Shown piece by piece: positions 55,915 to 64,000 of a stretch of 64,000 bases of DNA. The number at the start of each line of letters is the position of its first letter. Position 1 is the stretch's first letter. Source of the stretch: Protopterus annectens (taxonomy: Eukaryota; Chordata; Ceratodontiformes; Protopteridae); NCBI RefSeq assembly GCF_019279795.1, contig NC_056738.1, positions 402,681,311 to 402,745,310 on the forward strand, in the 5' to 3' direction. Under the pieces are notes generated by a model, which ran no database searches, had not been told where the DNA came from, and saw nothing but the letters and a program-made list of their open reading frames with translations. A program made the position numbers and the translations under genes.

Positions 55915-57384
55915 TTTACTTTAACATGTTCAAGTAAACTTTTTTTCTTTCAACCAAGCATGCCTTCGAATAACAGAGCCTGTAACTGTGGCTCTACAAG
56001 AAGCCTCTAATGAATCAAAACCACACTGTAGAGTATGCTTTCTCACTTGTTCAGCTGCATGCAATAAATCCTGCATTTTCTATCAGGACTTCGAGTTTGA
56101 AACCATTTTCTGTTTTAACAAGGACATGAGGTACTGTTGATATTTAAGCATATGAAACTGGCAATTTAAAGCCTTTACTGCTACAGTAGCACAAGTGTAA
56201 ACTTTCTCCCATCTATCCAGAGCTCTGGAATCCCTATCAGAGGGGACAGGATTTTTAGCAGTGGAAGCCTTAACCCCTTTAGGACCCTGAGAAAATGTTT
56301 CTGGATCTGCAGCAGGGGTTTTGTAAAGAAATTTATGAGAGTCAGGGACCCTGTAGTACCTGTCTGGCTTGACTGGTGCAGGTGATAAATAATCAGGGGA
56401 TAGACTGGATTCAGAAAAAACATCAACAGTATCAAGCACAGGGGGAATAGCCAGGGGCCTGTGCTGAGGCAATAAAAGAAAGTTCTCAGCCTTTTCTTGG
56501 ATTCTGAATAATCCTGGCTCTCCCAATGGAAATGCTCCCTCATGGTGTGCAGGGTTTCCCCAAATGAATAATCCTTAGGCGGAGAGGATGAAGGTATAGA
56601 CTCTTCTGCATCAGAGTCCTCATAGGGAGGAAGAGAATATCCCTGATCAGAAGAGGAATCAGAGGAAATAGAAACCTGGTCAGAGGAATCATAGTCAGTG
56701 TCTTGCCTAGGCCTTTTGTCAGGAGGGGGATGGGAACCCCTGATAAAAGTAATTAGGTCTTCGGCCATTTTAAGCATCTGTTTCTTTGGCATGGATGACT
56801 GTTCAGGAAAATGCTGTACTTGTTTCCTTGTCTTTAATGGTGTTTTGAACTTTGCCTTGGCTGCTGTAGTGGGCTTCATAGTAAGCTGTGAAGGTCTGAA
56901 AACACCCTCAGAAGCAGATGCCTGCTCAGCGGCTCCGGACCCATCTGAGGGAATAGTTTCCGCAGGCCCAATACCTTGAGTTTCCTCAGGCCTCGGTGTC
57001 TACACGTGGCTGTCTGAGACGGCTTGTGGCTCTGAGGTAGCGGGCTTCAGGGGCTGCGAAAGTGCCTCACTGAGAACCGGCGACTGTCCTGGAAGAGGCT
57101 TCGTAGTCAGTTTTGGACCTCGGATGCCTGGCCTTTTCTTTGTCTTTGAGTTTTTTAAAATTCCGGTCGATTGTTCCGATGGCATTATGTAAATTAAACC
57201 TTCGGCCAAAATAATGTAGGGCAAAATCAAACTGACGTTTAATAGTGCGTTTGTTGAATCTAGCACAAAACTGACAACTAGTAACATCGGGGTCAGGGCC
57301 TAGACAAGGAATACAGTAAAAGTGAATGTCCTTATGAGGTATTTGCTTCCCACAAGAAATACAATCATTAACTTTTACTGACAT
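55915..57384 (-). pseudogene. N-terminal gag of DIRS j
   Basis: Start chosen at 57384 (MSVKVNDCISC) rather than the first in-frame Met at 57555, because 57555 falls on the TATA box. Motif: CISCGKQIPHKDIHFYCIPC, then CQFCARF. Two large frames follow: 56879-56181 and 56526-56083 (KPDRYYRVPDSHKFLYKTPA, SRALDRW, ALNCQFHMLKYQQYLMSLLK). The sequence continues to 55915, where k interrupts it. Confidence 0.82.
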
Positions 57385-57556
57385 CGGTCTGGAGCAAGAA
57401 AAAGTTTCCCCAACGGGGTACTTAGCTTTATTGAAAACTTCGGTTCTGAACCTCAATTTCGAAAATCTCAGGAGTCTGCTGACCGGCACTTGCCAACTGC
57501 TTTTGCTTCGGGCACCGTGCAGCAAGAAAGACTGAAGAAAATGAATCGGTTGCATC

Positions 57557-57582
57557 TTTTATACCCTGGTGCACTGACGTCA
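57557..57582 (-). promoter_or_regulatory. CRE and TATA box for gag of DIRS j
   Basis: On the minus strand TGACGTCA (57575-57582) is followed by TATAAAA (57557-57563), then a leader of about 170 nt and the gag ATG at 57384. The spacing matches element h. A cAMP-responsive bZIP factor would be the expected activator if the site is used. Confidence 0.62.
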
Positions 57583-57702
57583 GGGAAGAGGTGACAGCAA
57601 CCGACACTGGACCTAGACTTTGGAACTTGGGCCGAACTGCAGGTAGCCTGCCAGCAGGATAACCCAAGTGTAATGACTGAAACAGTGAAACACGATGAAC
57701 AT

Positions 57703-57918
57703 CCTTGTCCCTCCTCTTCTGGTACAGTCTGAATAGCCTTTATGCTTAAGGGAGAGAGTACTTGCTTTTGAGTCTCTGCCCACTGAGATTTGGGGTAGAT
57801 CTGGCCAACCGTTCGGGGTTGGTAATGTGTGGAAGTGAAATCTGTAACCTTGGGAGACTACATTTAAAACCCTCCCAGTTTTTGGCCTGCAGAGCAATCT
57901 TTCCCCCTAAAGGAGAAG
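57703..57918 (-). pseudogene. RT start of DIRS i
   Basis: Reads GYRFHFHTLPTPNGWPDLPQ near 57790-57850 and LKHKGYSDCTRR near 57720-57760, the block before the RT fingers. It is cut at 57703 by element j and continues at 46027. Confidence 0.72.
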
Positions 57919-59531
57919 TTAAGAAGTGCTTGGAAGGTTTAAAGTAGTCACGGAGACAGCTTTCCATAGGGGGAGTCTTACTACCCCCCGATTTGGAGGC
58001 GGAAACCCCCCACTGCTTAGTCTTGTGCGTACCCTGGGACTGAAACCTGGGGGTTCTGCTGGTTCTGGGTTTGGGTTGAAAAGGCCTGGAAGAAGCAGGA
58101 AAGGACCAATGCCTAGGAAATCTTTGAGGCTGAACTTGTAGGAAATCTTTAACAGTTTGCATAGATTTAGCTTTTTCCTCCTCCTCCTCAAGAACTTCTG
58201 CTTTGTTGCCAAACAGGCGGTCCCGATTTAAGATCCAACAATTTAACTAACACGATCTAGCAAAGATTGCTCCTTAAGCCAAGCATGTCTTCTAAGTACA
58301 GAGCCAGTGACACCAGCCCTGCAAGAGGCCTCTAATGAATCAAACCCACATTGCAAAGTATGTTTTCCAACCTGTTCAGGAGGCGGCATTAAATCCTGTA
58401 AATCTTTATTTTCAGCACAGTCAGGAATCATCATTTTCTGTTTAAGCAATCCAATAATATGTTGCTGATACTTTAACATATGAAACCGACAATTTAAGGC
58501 TCTAATGGGCAAGGTTGCAGAAATGTATACCTTCTTACCCGAACTATCCAGCGCCCCTGAATCTCTATCTGAAGGGGTAGGATTTTTGGCAGTAGTAGCC
58601 TTAATGCCCTTGGGTCCCTGTGAAATGGCTCAGGATCCACAGTAGAATTTTCAAAAAGGAACTTGTGAGAATCAGGAATCTTGCAATATCTATCAGGTTT
58701 TCTGGGAGCAGGAGGCAAAGAATCAGGGGCCAAACTAGATTCTGAAAAGGAACCATCATCAAATATGTCTAGTACAGGTGGGATAGCTAAAGGCCTGTGT
58801 TGAGGCAGGAGTAACAATTCCCAAAGCCTCTTTTGAATCAGAGTAATCCTGGCTTTCCCAGCAGAAATGCTCCCTAAGAGTATGCAAAGTTTCACCAAAA
58901 GAGAAATCCTCTGGAGGGAACAGAGTTCTCTGCACCAGAATCCTCATAAGCAGATAAGGGTAAATCCAGGTCATCAGAAGAAACAAATTTCAGAATCTGG
59001 GTTGGAAGATTCATAAACAAATTCAGTCCTAGATCTCTTAGAAGGGGATGGTTGGCTTCCCCTGATTAAAGTAATAAGGTCTTCAGCCATTCTTATTAGT
59101 TTTTTAGGCATAGGAACCTGTGCATGCATCCAGGGAGTCTTTTCTAGGCATAGTTCGAGCTTTAGGTCTTAAAGAAGAAGGTGGCATCAGTTTAATACGC
59201 AAGTCCGTAGGCCTGAATACACCCTCAGAAGCCGGTGCCTGCACAGTGGCTCCGACCCATCCAAGGTAGAGACATCCGCAGGTTCCACAGATGAAGCATC
59301 TCGCGGCATACCTGACTCTGAATGGGTCTCAGTAGAGGCCTGCGAATCAGAAGTAGTGGTATCAGGGGCTGCGAAAGCGCATCACTGAGTACCAGCGAAC
59401 TGGCGACTGGCTTAGGAGACGCGTCGTCGGCAGCTTTGGATCTAGGTCTGTCTCTGTCTTCATCTTTACGTTTTTCGGAATGCTGGTAGTCGGATGGCTA
59501 TCAGACATATCTAGATAATTGATACAGAGAA
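57919..59531 (-). pseudogene. Gag-like ORF1 of DIRS i
   Basis: From the cut at 59531 (MSDSHPTTSIPKN frame) through DFSFGETLHTLREHFCW near 58865-58920, APRKPDRYCKIPDSHKFLF near 58660-58720, RALNCRFHMLKYQQHIIGLL near 58440-58505, RRHAWLKEQSLLDRV near 58250-58300, and a Pro/Arg-rich tail near 57990-58110. The N-terminal Cys/His motif is missing because element l begins here; it should lie beyond 64000. Confidence 0.75.
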
Positions 59532-59975
59532 AGTACAGTTTTGTACCTACCATAAATGTAGATGTTAGAGTGCTCATACAGCTGCAGTCATTACAGATGG
59601 GTTATCCTGCTGTCAGGCGGGTCCTCGGTCGGATGAATTCCAAAGTCTAGGTCCGGCATCGGTTGTCATCGCTTCTTCCCTGACATCAGTGCGGCAGGGG
59701 TACAAAAGAGGCAGCCGACGCCATTTTCTTCAGTTTTTCTTGCCCCAGATGTCAGGTGCCCCCAGAAGGAAGGCAAAACAAAGTTATGCAAACATGCAAC
59801 ATACAATAATCAAAAAACAGTAGTTGCAAGCAAATGCACCATAAGAGAATACCCCAAATAGGTTGTATGATAAGGTGTTTGTCATAATGCCTGTCCTAAG
59901 AGGGGACGGAGGGGGGGTAACCTGGACTGCAGCTGTATGAGCACTCGAACATCTACATTTATGGTAGGTACAAAA
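59532..59975 (-). mobile_element. DIRS element l (family B), left terminal region only
   Basis: Left end AGTACAGTTTTGTACCTACC at 59532, followed by the usual terminal region, here with a TGACATCA and TACAAAA in place of CRE and TATA. It ends with the first half of its ICR (CATCTACATTTATGGTAGG, 59950-59969). Element m begins exactly there. The remainder of l should follow m outside the window. Confidence 0.82.
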
Positions 59976-60438
59976 AGTACAGTTTTGTACCTACCATAAA
60001 TGTAGATGTTCGAGGATTCCATTGCTGCAGTCCTGACTATTGGGTATAGTCCGCGTCCAGTCGGCCCGAATACCAGAGAGATTGATCGCCGGTCATGGCG
60101 CCTTAGACTGACGCCAGTACGCCAGGGTACTACGCGCATGACCGACGCCATATCCTCAGTCTTTTCTTGCCCCAGATGTCAGAAGACCCCAAAAGACAAG
60201 TCCCAAAAAACCTGCACCAAAAACATGTACAATATATACAACAATATGTACAAAAATATAAGCATGTAAACTCACCTACACAACCACCCCTAAATAGAGA
60301 GGGAAGGAGGCAGCAATGGAATCCTCGAACATCTACATTTATGGTAGGTACAAAACTGTACTATGTTCTTCGCCTTCCATTGCTGCAGTCCTGACTATTG
60401 GGTAGAATCCCAAAGCAGAGGTAAGGGAGGCTGGCAAA

Positions 60439-61430
60439 TTATAAAGAAGTAGGAGCTGACAACATGCCTTGCAAAACAGCTGTGGCAAAACCAGCCCTAG
60501 ACTTAGAGTAGATAGGAAGGTGATAATGCTTAGAGAAAGTATGCACTGAACTCCAAGTAGCTGCCTCCAAAATATCCTTAGTTGCCACCCCCCTTAGAAA
60601 TGCTGTTGAAGTGGCAGTAGCCCTAGTGGAATGAGGCCTAATCCCAGCTGGAATCTCCTTGCCATGATGGGAATAACAAAATGCAATGCAAAAGCCAATC
60701 CACCTGGAAATAGTTTGTTTTGACACAGGCTTGCCCTGTGAACTCAAAGCAAAAGAAACAAACAACTGCTGAGACTGCCTAAAATCCTTAGTCCTGCTTA
60801 AATAATATCTCAATTGCCTGTGTACATCTAAAGTGTGCAAAATCTTTCCCCTTTATTTTGGGGGTCTGCATAAAAGTAGGCAAATGAATAGTTTGGTTTA
60901 AAGCCACACTAGAAACCACCTTAGGCATAAAGGAAGGATTAGTACGTAATGATACCCTATCCTTATGGAAAATCAAAAAGGGGTCTACTGCCATAAGGGC
61001 CTGCAACTCAGACACCCTTCTTGCAGAAGTAATAGCCAACAGAAAAGCAGTCTTCCATGACAAGTATTTCAATTCAGCAGTAGCCGAGGCTCAAAAGGTT
61101 GTAGAGTAAGTTTTTCCAACACAAAATTGAGATCCCAACCAGGAGCAGGAGCTCGGGGTCTTATATTCTTTGCCCCTCTAAGAAACTGCTTGAACAAAGG
61201 ATGGGAAAACAAAGGTGGGTCACAATCATAGTGAGCTGAAATTGCTGCAGCATGAATCTTAATGGAAGAGAAGGACAAACCTTTGTCCAATAACTCAGTA
61301 AGATATTGAAGAGCCACACTCAAATTAGGCTCAGAAATCTCCAAATTCTTTGCTGTACTCCAAAATAAAAATCTCTTCCATTTTACACCTTCCTTGTACT
61401 AGGTCTTCTAGCTTCCATAATCACATTTAA
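60439..61430 (-). pseudogene. Tyrosine recombinase of DIRS m
   Basis: Three frames in order: 61344-61069 (TELLDKGLSFSSIKIHAAAI), 61072-60788 (LAITSARRVSELQALMAVDP, Arg I near 61000-61035), and 60840-60439 (LDVHRQLRYYLSRTK, HSTRATATSTAFLRGVATKD near 60590-60645, HTFSKHYHLPIYSKSRAGFA near 60480-60540). All catalytic residues remain; only two frame changes separate it from an open gene. Confidence 0.82.
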
Positions 61431-61882
61431 AACTTGCTGAGGAAGTTGAGACCTGCTGTGCTTCAACAGAGAAGATGCCAGGCTGTTAGATGAAGAGAGT
61501 GAAGCTTGACATTGAGCAGATGACCGTCCTTCTGAGATAACAGATGAGGAATCAGAGGTAAAGGCCATGGAGGCTTCTTTACCAGACTCCGTAGTAGTGG
61601 ATACCAGTGTTGCCGAGGCCAATCTGGAGCTATCAAAATCATCCTTGGCCTGTCTTGTCTGACCTTTAATAGTACCTTTGGAAGAAGAGGCAGAGGTGGA
61701 AAGGCATAGACATGAAGGGTTTTCCAACTGAAAGACAGAGCATCCACTTTCCAAGCTGTGTGATGAAACCCCTTTGTGCAATACTTTGGCAGCTGGTGGT
61801 TTAGTGGAGAAGCGAACAGATCTATGTCTGGAGTTCCCATGACACTGTCAATTTCTGAAATACATGAAGATCCAGTTTCCAC
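61383..61882 (-). pseudogene. Methyltransferase-like linker of DIRS m
   Basis: 139-codon frame 61882-61463: GTPDIDLFASPLNHQLPKYC, HVYAFPPLPLLPKVL and MILIAPDWPRQHWYPLL. These blocks are nearly identical to those of h and j. The DLFA, FPPLPL and IAP-x-WP blocks are the fixed points of this region in both families. Confidence 0.68.
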
Positions 61883-63340
61883 TGTGGGGATCCATGATTT
61901 GTCTGCTTAACACATCTGCTAGGGAGTTCTGTGCTCCTGGCAGAAACCTTGCCTGAAGAGTTAGTTGCAAGCTTAACGCAGTCTCCCATAAAATCATTGT
62001 TTGCCTGCATAGAGGATAAGAATGTGTTCCCCCTTGCTTGTTGATGTACCACATGACAGTTGTGTTGTCTGTTAGAATCAACACCCGCCCTGGAAGAAGT
62101 AACTCCTTGAAAGCCATCAATGCAAACTGGACTGCTAACATCTCCTTCATGTTGATATGTAGATGCTGTAGTCTGGCAGGCCACTTGTCTTGTATCCACT
62201 TTCCATTTAGATGAGCTCCCCAAGCAATGTCCGAGGCATCTGTCGTTAAAATCTGACTCGCCTCTGGCCGGGTCACAGAGAGTCCCTTGTTTAGGTGACA
62301 TTCCTGAGCCCACCACAAGAATTCCTTTTGAAGGCAAGGTATTATTTGAATGACAGTGTCCAAATCCTGGCAGTGCTGTGTCCATACATTTTTGAGATAC
62401 CATTGCAGCTTCCTCATATGCAGTTTGGCATTGGGAAGCACCAGAATACAAGATGCCATGAACCCTAATGCTTGAAGGACTGTCCTTGCAGTCAGCACTG
62501 ACTGATGAGATAGTTGATGGAAGTAAAGTGACAGACTCTTTTGTTTGTCCGGGGTTAAAAAGGCCATCTGGGCTGCTGTATTCAGTCTCACACCCAGAAA
62601 GCACATGTCTTGAGAGGGTACTAGACTGGACTTTATTTCGCTCACAGAATACCCTAGGCATCTTAGCACTGTTATGATCTGTTCCAGATGCTGTAGAAGG
62701 TCTTCCTTTCTTGAGCCAGAATCAGGCAGTCGCCCAAGTAAGGATAGATTTGAATTCCTTGAAGCCTGAAGTAAGCTATCACTGGAGCCAGAACCTTTGT
62801 GAATACTCTAGTAGATAAGCCAAAGGGCAATGCAGAGAACTGATAATGAAAATCTCCAGTTCGAAACCGCAGATACTTCCTGCAACCTAGCCTTATAGGC
62901 ACATGAAGGTAAGCTTCCTTGAGATCTAAAGTTACCATCCAGTGATCTTTGCCCAGCAGAGGTAAAAGCTGTTGTAACGCCAACATCTTGAACTTGGGAA
63001 TGTCCAGATAAGTGTTGAGGATAGATAAATCCAAAATTGGTCTCCACGTGTTCCCCTTCTTTGGTACTAGGAACAGGCGAGAATAAAATCCTAAGCCCCT
63101 TTCTGATACAGGGACTGGCTGAATGGCCCCCATCTGGAGTAACTGAGAAACTTGCTTGTGAGCCTCTTTTCTTTGTGGAGTAGGAACGTCTGGCATGCCT
63201 TTGAAAGGGGGCATTGTGTGGAAATAAAATCTGTAACCGTGATGAATGATATCCAACACCCATCTGTCTTGGGTAATTAAATCCCAATTTTCTTTGAAAA
63301 GAGACAGTCTTCCTCCCAAAGGAGCTGCCAGACGAGAATC
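61848..63340 (-). pseudogene. Reverse transcriptase and RNase H of DIRS m
   Basis: RT in the 63622-62672 frame: GFYSRLFLVPKKGNTWRPIL near 63020-63085, VTLDLKEAYLHVPI near 62900-62940, and the active-site box PYLGDCLI near 62725-62745, where Gly replaces the first Asp of YLDD. After a frameshift, thumb and RNase H are open from 62669 to 61848: TTDASDIAWGAHLNGK near 62200-62250, LTDNTTVMWYINKQGGTHSY near 62010-62075. Long open frames suggest a fairly young copy. Confidence 0.85.
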
Positions 63341-64000
63341 CACTGGCAGCTGAAAAGGCAGGTCATTGAGTCTGTTTACGAAAGGACTGACCCCTGCCCT
63401 CACCAGAAGTCTGAGCAGGTGAACTCCTGATCTAGGCCTAAAAGAACCTTGAGCCCTGCCCCTACCACGGCTAGACCTACCCCTAGACTGGGAATCACAA
63501 GCAGGATATGTCCACCCCTTAGCAGGCCAATTTCTACTAAACTGGAGGCTGCACCTGCAAAAATCTTTAACAGTCTGCATAGACTTAGCTTTGTCCTCCA
63601 TTTTCTTTAAAACTGCTTCCACAGGCGTCCAAACAACACATCAGACTGTAAAGGAGCATCCAAAATCCTTGTCTTAACATGCTCAGCTAAATTCTGATCC
63701 TTCAACCAGGCATGTCTGCGAAGAACAGAACTAGTAGCAGCCACCCTCGAGGAGGCCTGTACAGCATTAAAACCACACTGCAAAGAATGCTTACCCACTT
63801 GTTCAGACACATGAACCAAATCCAGCAACTCTTTACACTCAATACCTTCCGCCAAAGCATCCACCTTAGATTTCAATTGTGAAAGGAGATAATTTTGATA
63901 TTTTAGCATGTGAGACTGACAATTCACGCCTCATGGCTAGAGTGGAAGAAGTATACACTTTCTTTCCCCACCTATCCAAAGCCCTTGCCTCTTTATCAGA
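63341..64000 (-). pseudogene. C-terminal gag of DIRS m (partial)
   Basis: Frame 63927-63607 has MLKYQNYLLSQLKSK, SVLRRHAWLKDQNLAEHVKT and ILDAPLQSDVLF. It overlaps the next frame, which carries an Arg/Gly/Ser-rich tail (SRGRSSRGRGRAQGSFRPRS, near 63425-63485) and runs without a stop into the RT. In this copy gag tail and RT share one frame. The N-terminus is outside the window. Confidence 0.78.

Larger units (their letters stand above)
46028..57702 (-). mobile_element. DIRS element j (family B), carrying element k
   Basis: The pieces 46028-49752 and 55915-57702 form one complete element of about 5.5 kb. Left end AGTACAGTTGTGTACCTACC, ICR near 46425-46520, right end AACACGATGAACAT at 57702. 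Its gag is split by k between the HVK-equivalent block at 55930-55945 and the WDAPLQHD block at 49725-49750. The 3' half (RT to recombinase) has long open frames, so it is one of the younger copies. Confidence 0.9.
42728..59531 (-). mobile_element. DIRS element i (family B), host of the nested stack
   Basis: The pieces 42728-46027 and 57703-59531 are one element. The RT frame is cut after the block equivalent to AIQRVPQ..GQG at 57703 and resumes with the FYSRLFLVPRK-equivalent block at 46027. Element j fills the space between. On the right, gag is cut at 59531 by element l. On the left, the recombinase is fused at about 43694 to another gag start. No terminal repeat of i lies inside the window. 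Confidence 0.78.
59976..64000 (-). mobile_element. DIRS element m (family B), runs off the window
   Basis: Left end AGTACAGTTTTGTACCTACC at 59976, ICR near 60315-60410 (AATCCTCGAACATCTACATT, GGTAGGTACAAAACTGTACT, CCATTGCTGCAGTCCTGACT). Recombinase, linker, RNase H and RT are present, and gag begins before the window edge. Its second terminal stem (CGAGGATTCCATTGCTGCAG) differs from that of h, j and l, so it is a separate subfamily. Confidence 0.88.

Overview
The window looks like intronic DNA from a giant, repeat-rich vertebrate genome, most likely an amphibian (a caecilian or a salamander). One short host exon is visible: 108 nt on the minus strand at 3654-3761, encoding the CCHC zinc knuckle of splicing factor 1 (SF1) with a good acceptor and donor. 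Almost everything else I can name is retrotransposon. The species call is inference: it rests on the vertebrate SF1 exon together with the extreme density of DIRS elements, plus CR1 and Penelope elements, and on the absence of other exons over about 60 kb. A fixed 500-N gap (17980-18479) shows this is a scaffolded assembly.

DIRS tyrosine-recombinase retrotransposons cover about three quarters of the window by my boundaries. I label them a to m from left to right. Family A (b, k, and the internally deleted d, with relative g) has ends rich in the motif TCGGAGCCGA or a variant. Family B (h, i, j, l, m, with old relative a) has ends containing CATAAATGTAGATGTT. Each fuller copy reads, on its coding strand: inverted terminal repeat, gag with an N-terminal Cys/His motif and an Arg-Gly-rich tail, reverse transcriptase, RNase H, a conserved methyltransferase-like linker, tyrosine recombinase, then an internal complementary region (ICR) that copies both element ends back to back, and the second terminal repeat. 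All but e are on the minus strand, the same strand as SF1.

Layout. 1-1275: CR1 LINE tail. 2024-3130: R4/Dong-like LINE remnant. 3654-3761: SF1 exon. 3946-12500: old DIRS a, split by b (4222-10379). About 12940-17979: a Penelope-like terminal sequence, a long dead CR1 LINE with ORF1 esterase and ORF2, a TA microsatellite, a second Penelope-like end and a Penelope GIY-YIG remnant. 17980-18479: gap. 18600-19139: a second Penelope remnant on the opposite strand. 19172-24150: DIRS c, split exactly at its ICR by d. 24240-26730: plus-strand DIRS e. 26735-27745: gag/RT scrap f. 27755-33672: DIRS g. 34010-35125: CR1 tail. 35126-37273: about 2.1 kb with no recognised element. 37274-42720: DIRS h. 42728-59531: DIRS i, invaded by j (46028-57702), itself invaded by k (49753-55914). 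59532-59975: start of DIRS l, split exactly at its ICR by m, which runs off the window.

Nearly all coding regions are broken by frameshifts, but two recombinase genes are open along their whole visible length: k (399 codons) and j (350 codons). The most interesting signals are the two independent insertions at the circle-junction-like ICR of a resident element, the covariation between terminal repeats and ICRs, a short motif shared between the terminal repeats and gag of the same family, and CRE plus TATA promoters present in both terminal repeats of family B.
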